A stretch of DNA of 64,000 nt from Ceratodon purpureus (Eukaryota; Streptophyta; Bryopsida; Pseudoditrichales; Ditrichaceae): contig CM026423.1 of assembly GCA_014871385.1 (NCBI GenBank), forward strand, positions 8,284,967 to 8,348,966. The letters are read 5' to 3'. Every line of letters begins with the position of its first letter. Positions within the stretch are counted from its first letter, which is position 1. The notes under the pieces were generated by a model. The model had not been told where the DNA came from and searched no databases. It worked only from the letters and a program-made list of their open reading frames with translations. The position numbers were made by a program, and so were the translations under genes. Below, piece after piece: positions 21,961 to 33,442 of the stretch.

Positions 21961-24900
21961 CTACACCGTGTATGATTGTTGGATTGTGTTGATGTCGAGA
22001 CCCTTCAGTTTCACCACAGATTCAACGTGCCCTTTCAAAGTGTACAACTCTCGTAACCTGGTTGGAGGAAAAGACAGAAAGCTTCAGAAATGCGATTTAC
22101 CTGAATACGGAGATTCAAGAAAAGAAAGCCTCTCCAAAACAATCATTGTGTATCTTGAGCACAGAATTCACAAGAATACTGGAAACTTCAGGGAATATTA
22201 TCTTTTCTGATCCTTGCCACGGACGGGACAAATGAATGTAATTGTACCTGGCAATTTCAGCCCGTCTCTTGGCTTGATCGGCAATATTGTTTGCATTGTG
22301 ATGTTCTGCATCGTGATGGTCAGCACTTTGCGATTCAGAGCCTTTCTGAACAGGATGTAATCCATGAAGTGTGCGTTGCGCTTGAACCCACTGCAATTCT
22401 CGTTCTTCCTTTCCAAATTTGTTTTTTGTTGTGAAGGCAACCTAGATAGTGACAGATCAATGAACACGTGTTTAAATTCTGAGATGTTAAATAGAGTGGG
22501 ACCAAGAGAGAAATTTTCACAATGGACATGACACGACGTTGCCAAATTGACGAGCCTTCTCAATATTAATGCCGACTGTATATCACATCAGACTGTAAGA
22601 AGCGAGTTTATAAACAGCTTAAGGTGGATTCGAATATAAAGAAAAGCATTAGGATAAGCAACATAATGTAACTTTATAATATAATGCAACTCCGAAAGCA
22701 GGGACACGGGGATATAAACCACGCATACCCTGCGCTCTGTGATGAGCTCCCATGCATCGCCTCGCAGAATGTATCGAACAGCGAACTTGATGACGTCCAA
22801 AGGCAAGTATGAAACCAAGCTGAAGAGCCAGATCACACCAGCCCAGCCCCAGCCAATGGCATTCACAGATATCAAATCCCAGGTGAGATACACAGCAAGG
22901 AGGGTTGCTGCCTGCAAACAGACAGACATAAATTAGTCACTGATGAGAATTACATTGAAACATTGCTGAACAGAATTGATGTTCATTTGAAACATGTTTC
23001 AAATTCCCTGCGTTATCTTTCAGAGTAATCTTACCAATTGAGCAACAATGAAGGCTAATACGAGAAGAAACCCAGGTCTTTCAGTAAATGACCAGCCCCG
23101 TGAACGAGTGACGAAAATGACGGCCTGGCCGACAATGCTGACGTGCAAGTAAACCGCGGACACTAGCCTATCGTGGTCTCCCCTGATATCATCTACGTGA
23201 AACACTCTCTGAAAGAATGTGGTTTTGTCGGCAGTCCAGAAAAAGAGGACTTGGAAGATTGTAAGGTATGTGCCAAGAACGATGCCATAAATAAAAATTT
23301 CTCGCAGTTTCCAACTATCTGGAAGAGGAGATGGCTTCACTCGATCCTTGGATATGGTCATGATTGTACCTACACAGCAAGAATAGTCTCAAATGATTAA
23401 TCGAAAAAAATTTGTACTTCACCGACATCAATCATCAAGGACTTCATTTGATATTATATAGATAGATGTTTTTGCCAGTTTACGTGAATGCTCGTGGAAA
23501 TGCAGCAGCATTTACATTGAAGTCACTGATCTAGACCTGGAGTGAGACTCACCGTCATTTAGAACGGCCATGATCAAAACCATAAAAGGTGGAAAATCGA
23601 ACTCCCAGATCAAGGACAGAATTACAAATCCTAGCTGCAGAATACAAGTCACTTGTCAAGTTCAGTTTTATTGATCTTTGACGTTAAGACAACTGAGGTT
23701 GTGTTCCATCCTGTACACGATCTACTGTTGATCACCAGTAAGTTGTAAGAAGGCCGTAGAAAACAAAAAATCTGCATATCCATAGATGAATCGACACAAA
23801 GCACTGAAATCAATGAAGGCAAAATGGATCCCATATATGATCTTACCACAGTACGAATTGTAATTGTTACTGCGTAGACCTGCAAGAATTGCACCGAATT
23901 GATGAGAAGAATAGCAGTATTTAAGCCCTCGCCTGGAAGAGAACGAAGCAGTTCTTAAGATAAGATAATTTTGAACATAATCAGCTGCAATATTCTGGAC
24001 TGAAACTAACCGTATAATTTTTCATTCGTTGAAAAATTGCGCGACTTGTCAGAACAGCACTAATAATAACACTTAGTCCAGGTTCCGTAAGGACAATATC
24101 GGAGGCACTCCTAGCAGCATCTGTAGCGTCAGCAACAGCAATACCAATATCTGCTTTCTTAAGAGCAGGCGCATCATTCACACCGTCTCCAGTCATGCCA
24201 ACAATGTGCTTCTTCTCTTGAAGCTTTCTCACTATCTCGTACTTATGTTCTGGTTCACATTTCGACACATCAAGTCCACTTAGGCCAACGAACTATTTTC
24301 AATCCTCACAGTATCCGTCTTGGTTCAATCATGTCCTATCGATCTCCTCAGCTAACATACATAGTTGCGGGCAGTGACCTCTCCTGATGATAAGTGGGTC
24401 ACCTGAGAATTACTTTCTTTGCGAAGAAATAAAGGAGCTCTTACAAAAATTGTAAAACTAAGGAAACGAGAAAGCACACGTAATAAGGAATACTCAGAAA
24501 CCACAAGGGCTCAATATGGGGTGGAAACAAATCTAAAATACCTGGAAAAACTCCAGCAAAACCATCAGCTTTTTCAATAAGCTCGTCTATTGGCAGCCCC
24601 ACAATTGAGTCCTTACTGTGGCCAAGCAAAGACGAGGATGGATACATATTTGTGCCCATTCCGAGTCTTCGCCCTGTCTCTTTCGCAATTGCAAGATGAT
24701 CCCCTGAGGAGCAATACACATTGGTGAAACTGACCCTTGAAGGTTGACAATATTAGACAATACACATTGCAAAATGATCATTGAAAAATTCATCATTGGA
24801 TCTCCTTGAGAAATATTCAACAGCTGAGCTCACTTGTTCATCATTAAAAATCAAAATTTGAACTCTACCGACATCGTTCTTCAGTACATGAGTGCAAGAA

Positions 24901-27900
24901 AAATATTGTTGAAAAGTAATGTCAGAACAACCTGTAATCATTTTGACGTTCACGCCGAGATTGAGTGCTCTCCTGATAGTTTCAGCACTATCATGACGTG
25001 GAGGATCAAATAGTGGTAACAAGCCGCAGAATTCCCAAGGTCCTCCTGCACTCTCTTTGTTTCCCTCAGGTACCTCCTACATATTGGAGGGACAAAAGTA
25101 GCGTTACTTGAGCAGTCTAATTAATGTTCAGAGGAGCACAACTTTCATAAGGATGAGAACCTGTAGTTTAAATCACAATTCTACATGACAACAGAACATA
25201 ATATTTCGTAAGACCAGTTCAATTTCCTTAGAAAGTCCATCAGGCTTAAAGCTGAAAGGACACAATTGTTGAACGACAGTATCTCTAGGGAGAAATTATT
25301 GGAAAGTACTGTCAAATGAATAAGTATTACCGGTATACCAAACCAAGCGAATATTCAACACCAACGGTTTCATACCTGCTTGGCAACTGCAAGTGATCGA
25401 AGTCCCCGGTCTGCAAATTTGTCAACTATAGAATGAACTCTTGCTGCGATTTCATTGGTGTTACGAGCAAGCTGAAGAATCTGTGAAATTTAGCGAGAGT
25501 TAAATACTCCATGTTTGCGGACTTCTATTGTTTCATAGGAATATTTGAACGAGATTTGACAGATTAGGCAAGTGATATATTTAAAAAATTACGGACGCAA
25601 CATGTGTAATCAAATTGATTCCGCATGTTATAAAAGAGCAACAGATACAGCCGGAAATCTACAATACCTGCTCAGGTGCTCCTTTGCTTGCCCTGAACCA
25701 CTTTCCACTGGAGTCAACATATGTAAGTGCTGTTCGCTTGTCAGTCGGGTTGAAAGGGAGAAAGTGAACTTCAGTAATCCCTGATCTTGCCTGCAAAATT
25801 ACAAGAACTTCTAATTGATCTCGACTGCATATTTCGGTTCTAGTCTGGCATATAACCCATGCTTTCACGAATTAGTTAGCAGAGACTTGGAAAAGGTACC
25901 TCCTGTGGATCAGCGAGCATGCCCACAATTGCAGCATCAATGGCATCTTGATTCTCCATTCTAGAGGCACGAGCCGCAAGCAACATTACTGCCTCCTTAT
26001 CAACTGTTTTGCTGAAGCACTGAAGAAGAAGAAGCACTTGTCAATTCATGTGAGATAGGAAATATTATTCAATGTTTTCGCCTTGACAACCCATTAGGCC
26101 GCACGGTAGAGCGGCTTTAAGAATACCCCTCCATACTGCCAGTCCAAATGTTAGGTATGATCTGGAGACCCTTTAACATGGAGGCATCCAAAAGAGCAGA
26201 TTAGAGTGGCATGCTACCAAAATCACCTCAATCAAGTTTTTGTCCACTGAAAGCTTGTTCAAAGTCAGGGTTCCAGTCTTGTCGCTGCAAAGCACGTCCA
26301 TGCCAGCCATTTCTTCGATTGCGGTCATTCTTTTAGTGATAGCACCCTACAAGAAGGATTCGCAATGAGGTTTAACAAGCTGAAAATTTGTTCTTATAAA
26401 AATATGTCTAGATTTGATATTCGTACCCAATCCTCAACCGAGACCCTTGTGCACTCGGTCATTGCTAGACCAAACAACCCAAAATTAACTACAGTAGACA
26501 TATTTCGGATGGTTTCAAAAATTAACCTGCTGAGCCAAACGGTGAGAACCCATTGCCATTGTCACCGATAGAACTGTAGGCATGGCAATGGGGATACCAC
26601 CAATAAGGAGAACAAGAAGATTCTCAATTCCAGCCCTGTAAGAACGGCGCTGAATCGCGTACATCACAATAATCTCCACCACCATCCCAATGGCAATTGA
26701 AACGATGCAGAAGTTTCCAATTGCTGTCAAAACCTGCAAATGAGTAGATTGCATAGGAAACTTATCATCCGCACAGCATAGAAGCACAAAAGCACCAAAG
26801 TTCCTTTCATAATAAATTTACTGCCCAAGTCAGAAAACCAGCTCAGCTTGACTTTCGGCCTCTTATTTATTCACAGAAAAATAGACATTGAAACTTCTTA
26901 GAAATAGATTATATGATGTGTAGGGAAGAAGTGATCTCAGTGTCAAGGTAGTATAAACACCACAGCGACCTAGCTGATGTAGAAGACTTAACTTTTGAAC
27001 ATCATCTCATGCAAATTATCGTGTAATCAGAATAGGAGTTGTTAATTAAGCCGACGATCATCGAATCCAGTGAAATTTTACCTTTTGAAAGTGACCAACT
27101 TGGTTGGTTGAGTCCACTAGATGTGCTGCTTTTCCGAAAAACGTGTGAACTCCTGTTGCGATGACAACAGCATCGATTTCCCCTTGCTTACAAGTTGAGC
27201 CTGAGAAAACTCCATCACCTGGGTGCTTGGTTACTGGGAGCGACTCGCCGGTAAGTGCTGACTGCAAAGATGTCATTTGATATTTAAATTAGTTTCGTTC
27301 AGGTTCGTGTATTTACATGTATTCTGAGTTTGGTTAGAGGTCCGTTCTAGCCACCAGAAGTAATCCCGAAAAGTTACAATGATTTCATGATCATAAGCCA
27401 GCCAACTTCTGATCCTCAGACGTTCTCTGTCAAATTTGCTCACCTGATCGATCTTCAAAGCGTCGCCTTCAAGCAGCCGTGCATCAGCGGGTACAATGTC
27501 ACCAAGCTTTATGCTGATTATATCACCTGGCACCAATATGCAGGCATCTTGTTCATTCCATCGGCCGTCTCTTAAAACCTGCAGCAGGTGAAGGGATGAA
27601 AAGCTAATCATACATATTGTCCCAGGGTATACTATTGTCCCAGGTTACAACCCACATACAAAGGCATGAATTAATCCAGCAAAAGCTACTGTAACCGCAG
27701 CCGCTTGTGTGCAGACTGCCCTGTAAGGATGAGAATTTCTCTTGTTTCTCTCCCTCAACCCCTGGAGCTTATACTAACATGCTGTTGGGCTTGACAATAT
27801 TGAAAGACGTACGCACTTTAAAGACATAACTCCATAATCGAACGAATCACGAAATCACATATTTTACCTTAGCTTTCGGAGCTAATCGAGCCATAAGAGC

Positions 27901-29162
27901 TGCTGCGGCATTTCCAGCATTGTTTTCCTCTATGAAAGAGATAGTAGAGTTGATAATCAGTAAAATCATGATTCCGACGAAATCCTGCCAATCTGGTGGA
28001 CGGCCCTGTGGAGATAAACGATGTCTTTAATATAGTAATCAATTTTGGGCTTTGCAGGCGAAAATCGCAAGCAGTACTTCAAATTTAATAACCGAAGGGG
28101 TCAATGGTCTTAATCGAATTCTGACCATGAGGTCAGGACGGTAACGAGACATCACGTACATTTCCGTTCGAAAGTGCAATTGCCATGATCGCGGCAGCTT
28201 CCATAACCCATGACAAAGGGTTCCACATAAATCCAAGAAACTTCAAAACCTTGCTCTCCTGCAGATCACATCCAATCGAGTCATTCTTGTACAATTTTGC
28301 ACTAGAAATCACCTGAGCACTGGGTCATTTTCAAAGTATTGATTTTAATCTAGGAAAGGTCACTGTACACTGCCTCAATTATGTAGCCATTTCAAGAAGA
28401 GGGTGATTCACTTAAAGACATTTCGAAATTAGCTAATTCGAAATTAGCCAATTAACCAAGAAGAGCTTTCGAATTAAGTCACAATCCGGTCGGTCATAAT
28501 CACCACACAGTTGATTTATTGTATATCATTTTAAAGCTTTCTCGGTGTTCAAAGTTTGGGTAATGCGCACCTTTTTCTCTTCAAGCTTGTTATGACCGAA
28601 AATGGTCAGGCGCTCTTGGGCATCCTCTGATGTCAGTCCATCTTTAGTGCATCGTAAATGTTGAAAGACTTCTTCAAGAGGAATTTGTTCCTGTAAAGAA
28701 ACAGATTGCACAGACGAACGTTAATTGAACGCCCTCTCTTGCACGTGAAAGAGATTTCTAGCCGTGGATATCAATAATTTATCCGGCGGCTTTGAATGGC
28801 TGTCCAAAACTAAAATATCAACCTATAAATTTTTAAAAGAGTTGTAGCGCTTGCATAGTATGTTATTCTATGCAGGATGAAAATCGCTAATATGAATGTC
28901 CAGTAGACTTCAAAATCTCAACTGCACCAAAAGTGTAATCTCTTTGTCAGGAATGGCAGATTCGCTGCAACCGACTCTTGAATAAAGTACTTACTACAAA
29001 CAATCTAAATCATCCAAGAGCACAAAATGTAGATACACAATGTATAGAACGGAATTCTGATAGGCATAATAGAGTGATAACTTCAAGGTTAATAGACACT
29101 ACCAGGTCCACCGTCTCATTGTTAATTGCCTCAAGATCAGCCTTCCGATCGTCATTCTCCAT
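21961..29162 (-). CDS. AHA: Plasma-membrane H+-ATPase (P3A), penultimate-Thr type
   Basis: Complete electrogenic proton pump, 958 residues. Exons: 29103-29162, 28571-28690, 28160-28258, 27868-28005, 27444-27578, 27082-27261, 26527-26733, 26227-26346, 25900-26019, 25668-25790, 25376-25480, 24932-25076, 24542-24703, 24011-24249, 23847-23879, 23553-23634, 23035-23369, 22729-22911, 22248-22441, 21961-22057. All junctions keep frame. Start [10 protein letters not shown]; cation-ATPase N-terminus; TM1-2 with [17 protein letters not shown] (about 187-190); phosphorylation site SDKTGT with Asp near 335; KGAPEQ nucleotide site; GDGVNDAP (about 592-599); a ten-helix membrane domain; regulatory C-terminus with [18 protein letters not shown] and final QQSYTV. 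In this family the Thr before the last Val, once phosphorylated, binds 14-3-3 proteins and activates the pump. It energises secondary transport at the plasma membrane. Confidence 0.97.
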
Positions 29163-31950
29163 GATGCTCGTGACTCCAGATCAGTACCTGGCTGCAATTT
29201 CTCCAATCCAGCAATCGTCTACTCAACAGTGTGCTCTATTTAACTCATATGCATTATTGGCACTACAGTATGGTTCGAAGACGTCTAGGCAGAAATCACA
29301 TACTCACAGTGCCAGACGGTGCACCAGACAGAGTCGCAGCCTAATATCACCAATGCAGGTTACTTGATATACTATATTTGGGGGTAACGAAGTTTCAGAG
29401 AGGCATGCCAGTATATATGATAGAGAAAGTCTAATGAACAAATGACTAGTACAATCCACCAACCACTACATATAACGGACCAAAATTTAACAATTGTAAC
29501 CGAAGTACTTCCGTATACCAGAAATGATGAATAAACAGTTAGCTTCGTAATAAGATCAAAAAATCAAGTAGCTAACGTGAAGCATGTATATTCACCTTAC
29601 AACCAATCGAATATACTCGATTCACTCCCTCGCGTATCAGCTTGAGCACAGGAAGGATAATTTGAAATCGGATGAGAGCCACAGGCTTGAATTGCAGTCC
29701 TAATCAGAGCGTTCCATTCATCGACCAAGTGAAATATGGTTAACCTCAGGACAGATAGTTGAGAAGGCTGTCATCCACAAACACTGGACATGCTTAATTG
29801 TACAGAGCTGGTAAACACATTCCGTAAATACCAAAAACCAAAATTAAACCTTCACATTCAGTACGCAAGCGTTTGCTACACGAGCATTGACACTGCAAAG
29901 TGACAAATTTTTCGCACAGTCAAAGATATAGCCAGGTACTAAAGTAACATCAATGTTTTTTCAATTCATGAAAACAAGCGGATCAAACGTAAACTTAATG
30001 TCCTAGACTTTTAAGCCAAGCAAGGAACAAAAAGCCGAAAAAGAACCTCGCAGCAAATGAGCATGGACAATGCTAAATAAGCCATGTAAACCTAGTGAGT
30101 CTAAGATCTGGTTTTCTAAAGTAACCTCTGAGTCGATTCTTACACCATCAGACAGAGTTTCTCACAACCAAAACCCTGCACTCTTGAATGTTGGCCTACA
30201 CGTCTCTGATAATCAAGTAAGAATCATAACACCAGACGAGAACCTCGCAGCTGGATATGGACCAAATGTCTATCTAATCCGATGATAAACCTGCCCTCGT
30301 ACTTTTGACAGTATAGCTTGGACATTTAAAGTCTGTCTCGAACAATAAACAGGGGAAATCACCCTTCCTCAGTAAGCAATTTTAGTCTTTCCAGCACTTC
30401 TGGCGATCCGTCCTCGTAAGAACTCTACTTGACATTGATTCTGTGTCTCCTAAGTCTTCGATATGAATTGCGTAAACCATGAACCAGTGACTTGCACCCG
30501 TTCAGCAGTGAACGGCGAACAACTATCTGAGAATGCGGAGTGAGGAACGACAGCATTGCTGGTACTAGTGTCAACAACGGAGCAGCAAATTAGAAAACCA
30601 ACTGACCCAAAGAAAGGGGCAATAGCAAAAGGTCCAAACAGGCACAAACCGTACTGTCAAAGAAGAACGGAAATTAATACCGCATTGTCAGCCCAAAACG
30701 AAGATCCACTGATCTCCATTGAAGTGAGCGCAATTGCACTGAGCTTGACTTGACCTTCCCTTCTCCTATGTTGCTTTGAACACGTCGTCCACAAAGTAGA
30801 AAAAAGTAAAGCAGCAGCAGACTGAAGTAGGCAACCATCAGAAGTGCAAAGGGACACGAAAATTACTCCTCGGCTGACAGCTCTAGAAGCTCTCCAACCA
30901 AACGAGCTAGCTACGTCCTAACAGATATTAAGCCGTCTGCACCCGTACGATCGACCATTCCAAAATGCAGCTTCGCCAGGACAACCTCGTTCAAAAAAAA
31001 GCATAAAGCAAGAGCAGACTGAAGCACGAAATCACTACAATGCCAAAACAAACGAAAATCTCTAATCAGCGCTCAACAAAAACCTGACTTCTACATACAT
31101 TCCCACCGCCAGCAGCAGCCTTCCCAATCCAATAGACCGAGCTTATCGAGCAACTCATACAGCTTAGAATCAACACTCCGTCCACAAAGCCGCCGAAACC
31201 AAAAACCATATCAAACAGCGACCATATCCCGCAATGCCATAGAAAAACCAAACCCCCTCGACAGTCGACGTCTAATCTAGAACCTCTCCAACAGCAATAT
31301 TCAACACACATCCGAACCGAGCTCTCAATGACTTCAACCATCCCGTAGACACATCACATCACCACAATCAAACCAAAACGAAAACCAAAACGCGAAAACT
31401 TACCGCAACGCCGACGAAACCGAAAACCTCTACGACTAGAGTCCTCCTCTGCAACCTCCCCAGCTTCCGCAGCGTGGTCTGATTATCAGCTCGTCGAAAA
31501 ACAACCCCCGGATGGAACCAGGCACTCACGGCATTGCGAAACAAACCGAAGAGGTGGTCCGGAGTGAAGATAAGAAGAGATCGATCCGCAAGCGAGAGTA
31601 CGTCGCCATGTCTGAGCTCACGCTGCAACGACGAAGTGTGGCTCGCTCGCTGTAGGTGATCATGAGCGCTGCAACACCCGCCGGGTAGGTGGATAGTATT
31701 GTACGGGTATCGGACGAGTATTTTCCAGGTATCATGCGTGTAACGGAGAGGTATCGGCCGCGAAGTGGTGCGTGTGGAAGGTGGAGCAGCGCGAGGAAGA
31801 CGCTGCTGGTGGTACTCCTGTACGTTCGAGAGGACGACCGTTCCACGAAGAATACGGGCCGTGGGTTTCCTCCTGGCGGACGCAGAGATGAGCTCTGTGG
31901 GATTGGATGAAAACTCTTAGATGGAGGGTAATGCCTAAAGGCGTCATTGG
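29163..31950 (-). promoter_or_regulatory. Probable 5' leader and leader intron of the H+-ATPase
   Basis: No coding exon was found. A good splice acceptor (AATTGCAG) lies about 30 bases upstream of the ATG on the minus strand, suggesting an intron in the leader. The plus strand is C/A-rich through about 31.0-31.5 kb and turns G/T-rich after 31.9 kb, the same switch seen at the other 5' ends here, so transcription probably starts near 31.9 kb. Inferred, not proven. Confidence 0.4.
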
Positions 31951-33062
31951 AGGAAAATCTAGGAAATTTAATGATTTAGCTTGATAGAGTCTAGGAGAAT
32001 GAAAGATAGCGGGTTTTGGGTAGGTGACGGATTTGAATAACAGGTGTGGAGGAGATGGGCTTCCTTCCATTTTTTCTTCTCCCCATGCAGGAAGCGTTGC
32101 GGTTGGCAGTAGACACACACGTTGTTGGCTTCCTGAAGGGTTAGTATTTTAATTGTAGTTTTGTTTTTGATTTTTGGGTATTTGCGTACATTGAAGTGGA
32201 GTGAATTGTTTTTCTCCTAACATGAGTATGGTTGGAAATTAAATAGTTTGCTTCTGAAAGCACAGTTTAGGGTGATTCCAAACTTCAGGTGGCAGCTTCT
32301 TCACCTAATTTGGTGTGTGTGTTTGTCTCTCTTATCCATTAGATGATTTGATCAGACACGGGAAGGTTAGTTAATGGGGATCAAATGGTTCATGAAGAAC
32401 CTGCCTGGTTATTTATTATCGAAGATGTGCATGCTGCTGTTCGGTGTGATGAATGGACATTTAACGAACTTGCAGAGTTTGGCCAGTGTTGCACAGCAAA
32501 TCTTATCAGATAGGTGTTACGGTTTGACCCGTGATGGAGCGGTACGTTAGGAGCACTGTTCGGGAAGTTTCTAATACAATCCAGCTATTATCCCCTTTTC
32601 CATAAAAGCATTCGGTAATTTTGTATGATACCTATACGATACCTAGGTGATACCCATGTGATACTTAGGTAATATTTAAAATACGAGTCGGAAAAAATCC
32701 TAACTCTTTCAAATTGAATCGGTAATTTGACAACTTCATTCGGCTGATTTACAACTGACTGCCGGATCTCCCCGATCATTGGTTAGGAGGGTCTTTATGG
32801 GGGAGATTAATGGTGGGCGTTTTGTGCCCACGGGAAGGGGCAGTAATGAGCGTACACTCATCAGTGAAACAATTTAATCATCCAATTGATATAAAAATAG
32901 CTGTTCAAAGTACAATCTGATTAAGTAACTATTGGTGATTGAAACTCACTCCTACCTAAGAATTTACAGAGGGCAGTAGGTGCTCTTCCTGCTGGAGGAA
33001 GTCTTCAACCCTGCAAGGGACGGTATACAATTAAACTTGCTGTCAAGGAGATCATGGATGGA
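31951..33062. other. Intergenic, no gene seen
   Basis: Space between the putative H+-ATPase start and the small peptide-like frame. A cluster of near repeats GATACCTA / GTGATACCCATGTGATAC lies at about 32626-32672. No coding exon or RNA recognised. Confidence 0.5.
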
Positions 33063-33335
33063 CTAGTTAGGTCCACCCAGTGATCTAGAATGTCCAGTGG
33101 ACATGTAATAGGATTGCCAACCGAGTCCGCTTTTCGAACGATCACCGGGCTGATCAGAAGCATCTCGCTTCAGTAGCAGCACGTCTTCGATGGTATGGTG
33201 CTTCAGTTGCTTGGGAGGCTGGCGCTCGTTGACAACAGTGTTGGTTTTCTGGGCCACGACTGTAGCTGATGGAGTTATTTGGGAAGGCGATGACAGCCTC
33301 ACGGTGAAGAGAATTACAAGAAGATGGATTTTCAT
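33063..33335 (-). CDS. Small secreted-peptide-like ORF, 90 residues, unrecognised
   Basis: Starts MKIHLLVILFTV, a short signal-peptide-like hydrophobic stretch, with a possible cleavage near SSPSQ. A polar middle follows, then a dibasic site in LLLKRDASDQ, and a short C-terminus rich in Gly, Ser and Tyr (GWQSYYMSTG, ending SLGGPN). This layout resembles precursors of plant signalling peptides, but I see no CLE, CEP, RGF, PSK or IDA signature. It lies on the same strand only 107 bases downstream of the acyl-reductase stop, so it may instead be chance coding in that gene's 3' untranslated region. Function unknown. Confidence 0.35.
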   Translation of the reverse strand: MKIHLLVILFTVRLSSPSQITPSATVVAQKTNTVVNERQPPKQLKHHTIEDVLLLKRDASDQPGDRSKSGLGWQSYYMSTGHSRSLGGPN

Positions 33336-33442
33336 TCTATAGTATTTCGTATATCAGAACTTAAATGTCGATCTTGTCAACTCTCAGAACGGACAGCGTA
33401 GTATAAGCACCATTCCAGGCATGGCCGGCTGCATTCATAGCT

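Noticed and set aside
26091..26130. tRNA-like string GGTAGAGCGGC inside an H+-ATPase intron
   Set aside because: The rest of a cloverleaf (T-loop and acceptor stem) cannot be formed around it.
31368..32118. Overlapping minus-strand frames of 86, 106 and 128 codons in the H+-ATPase leader region
   Set aside because: Arg/Ser-rich low-information frames in a compositionally skewed leader; no conserved domain.
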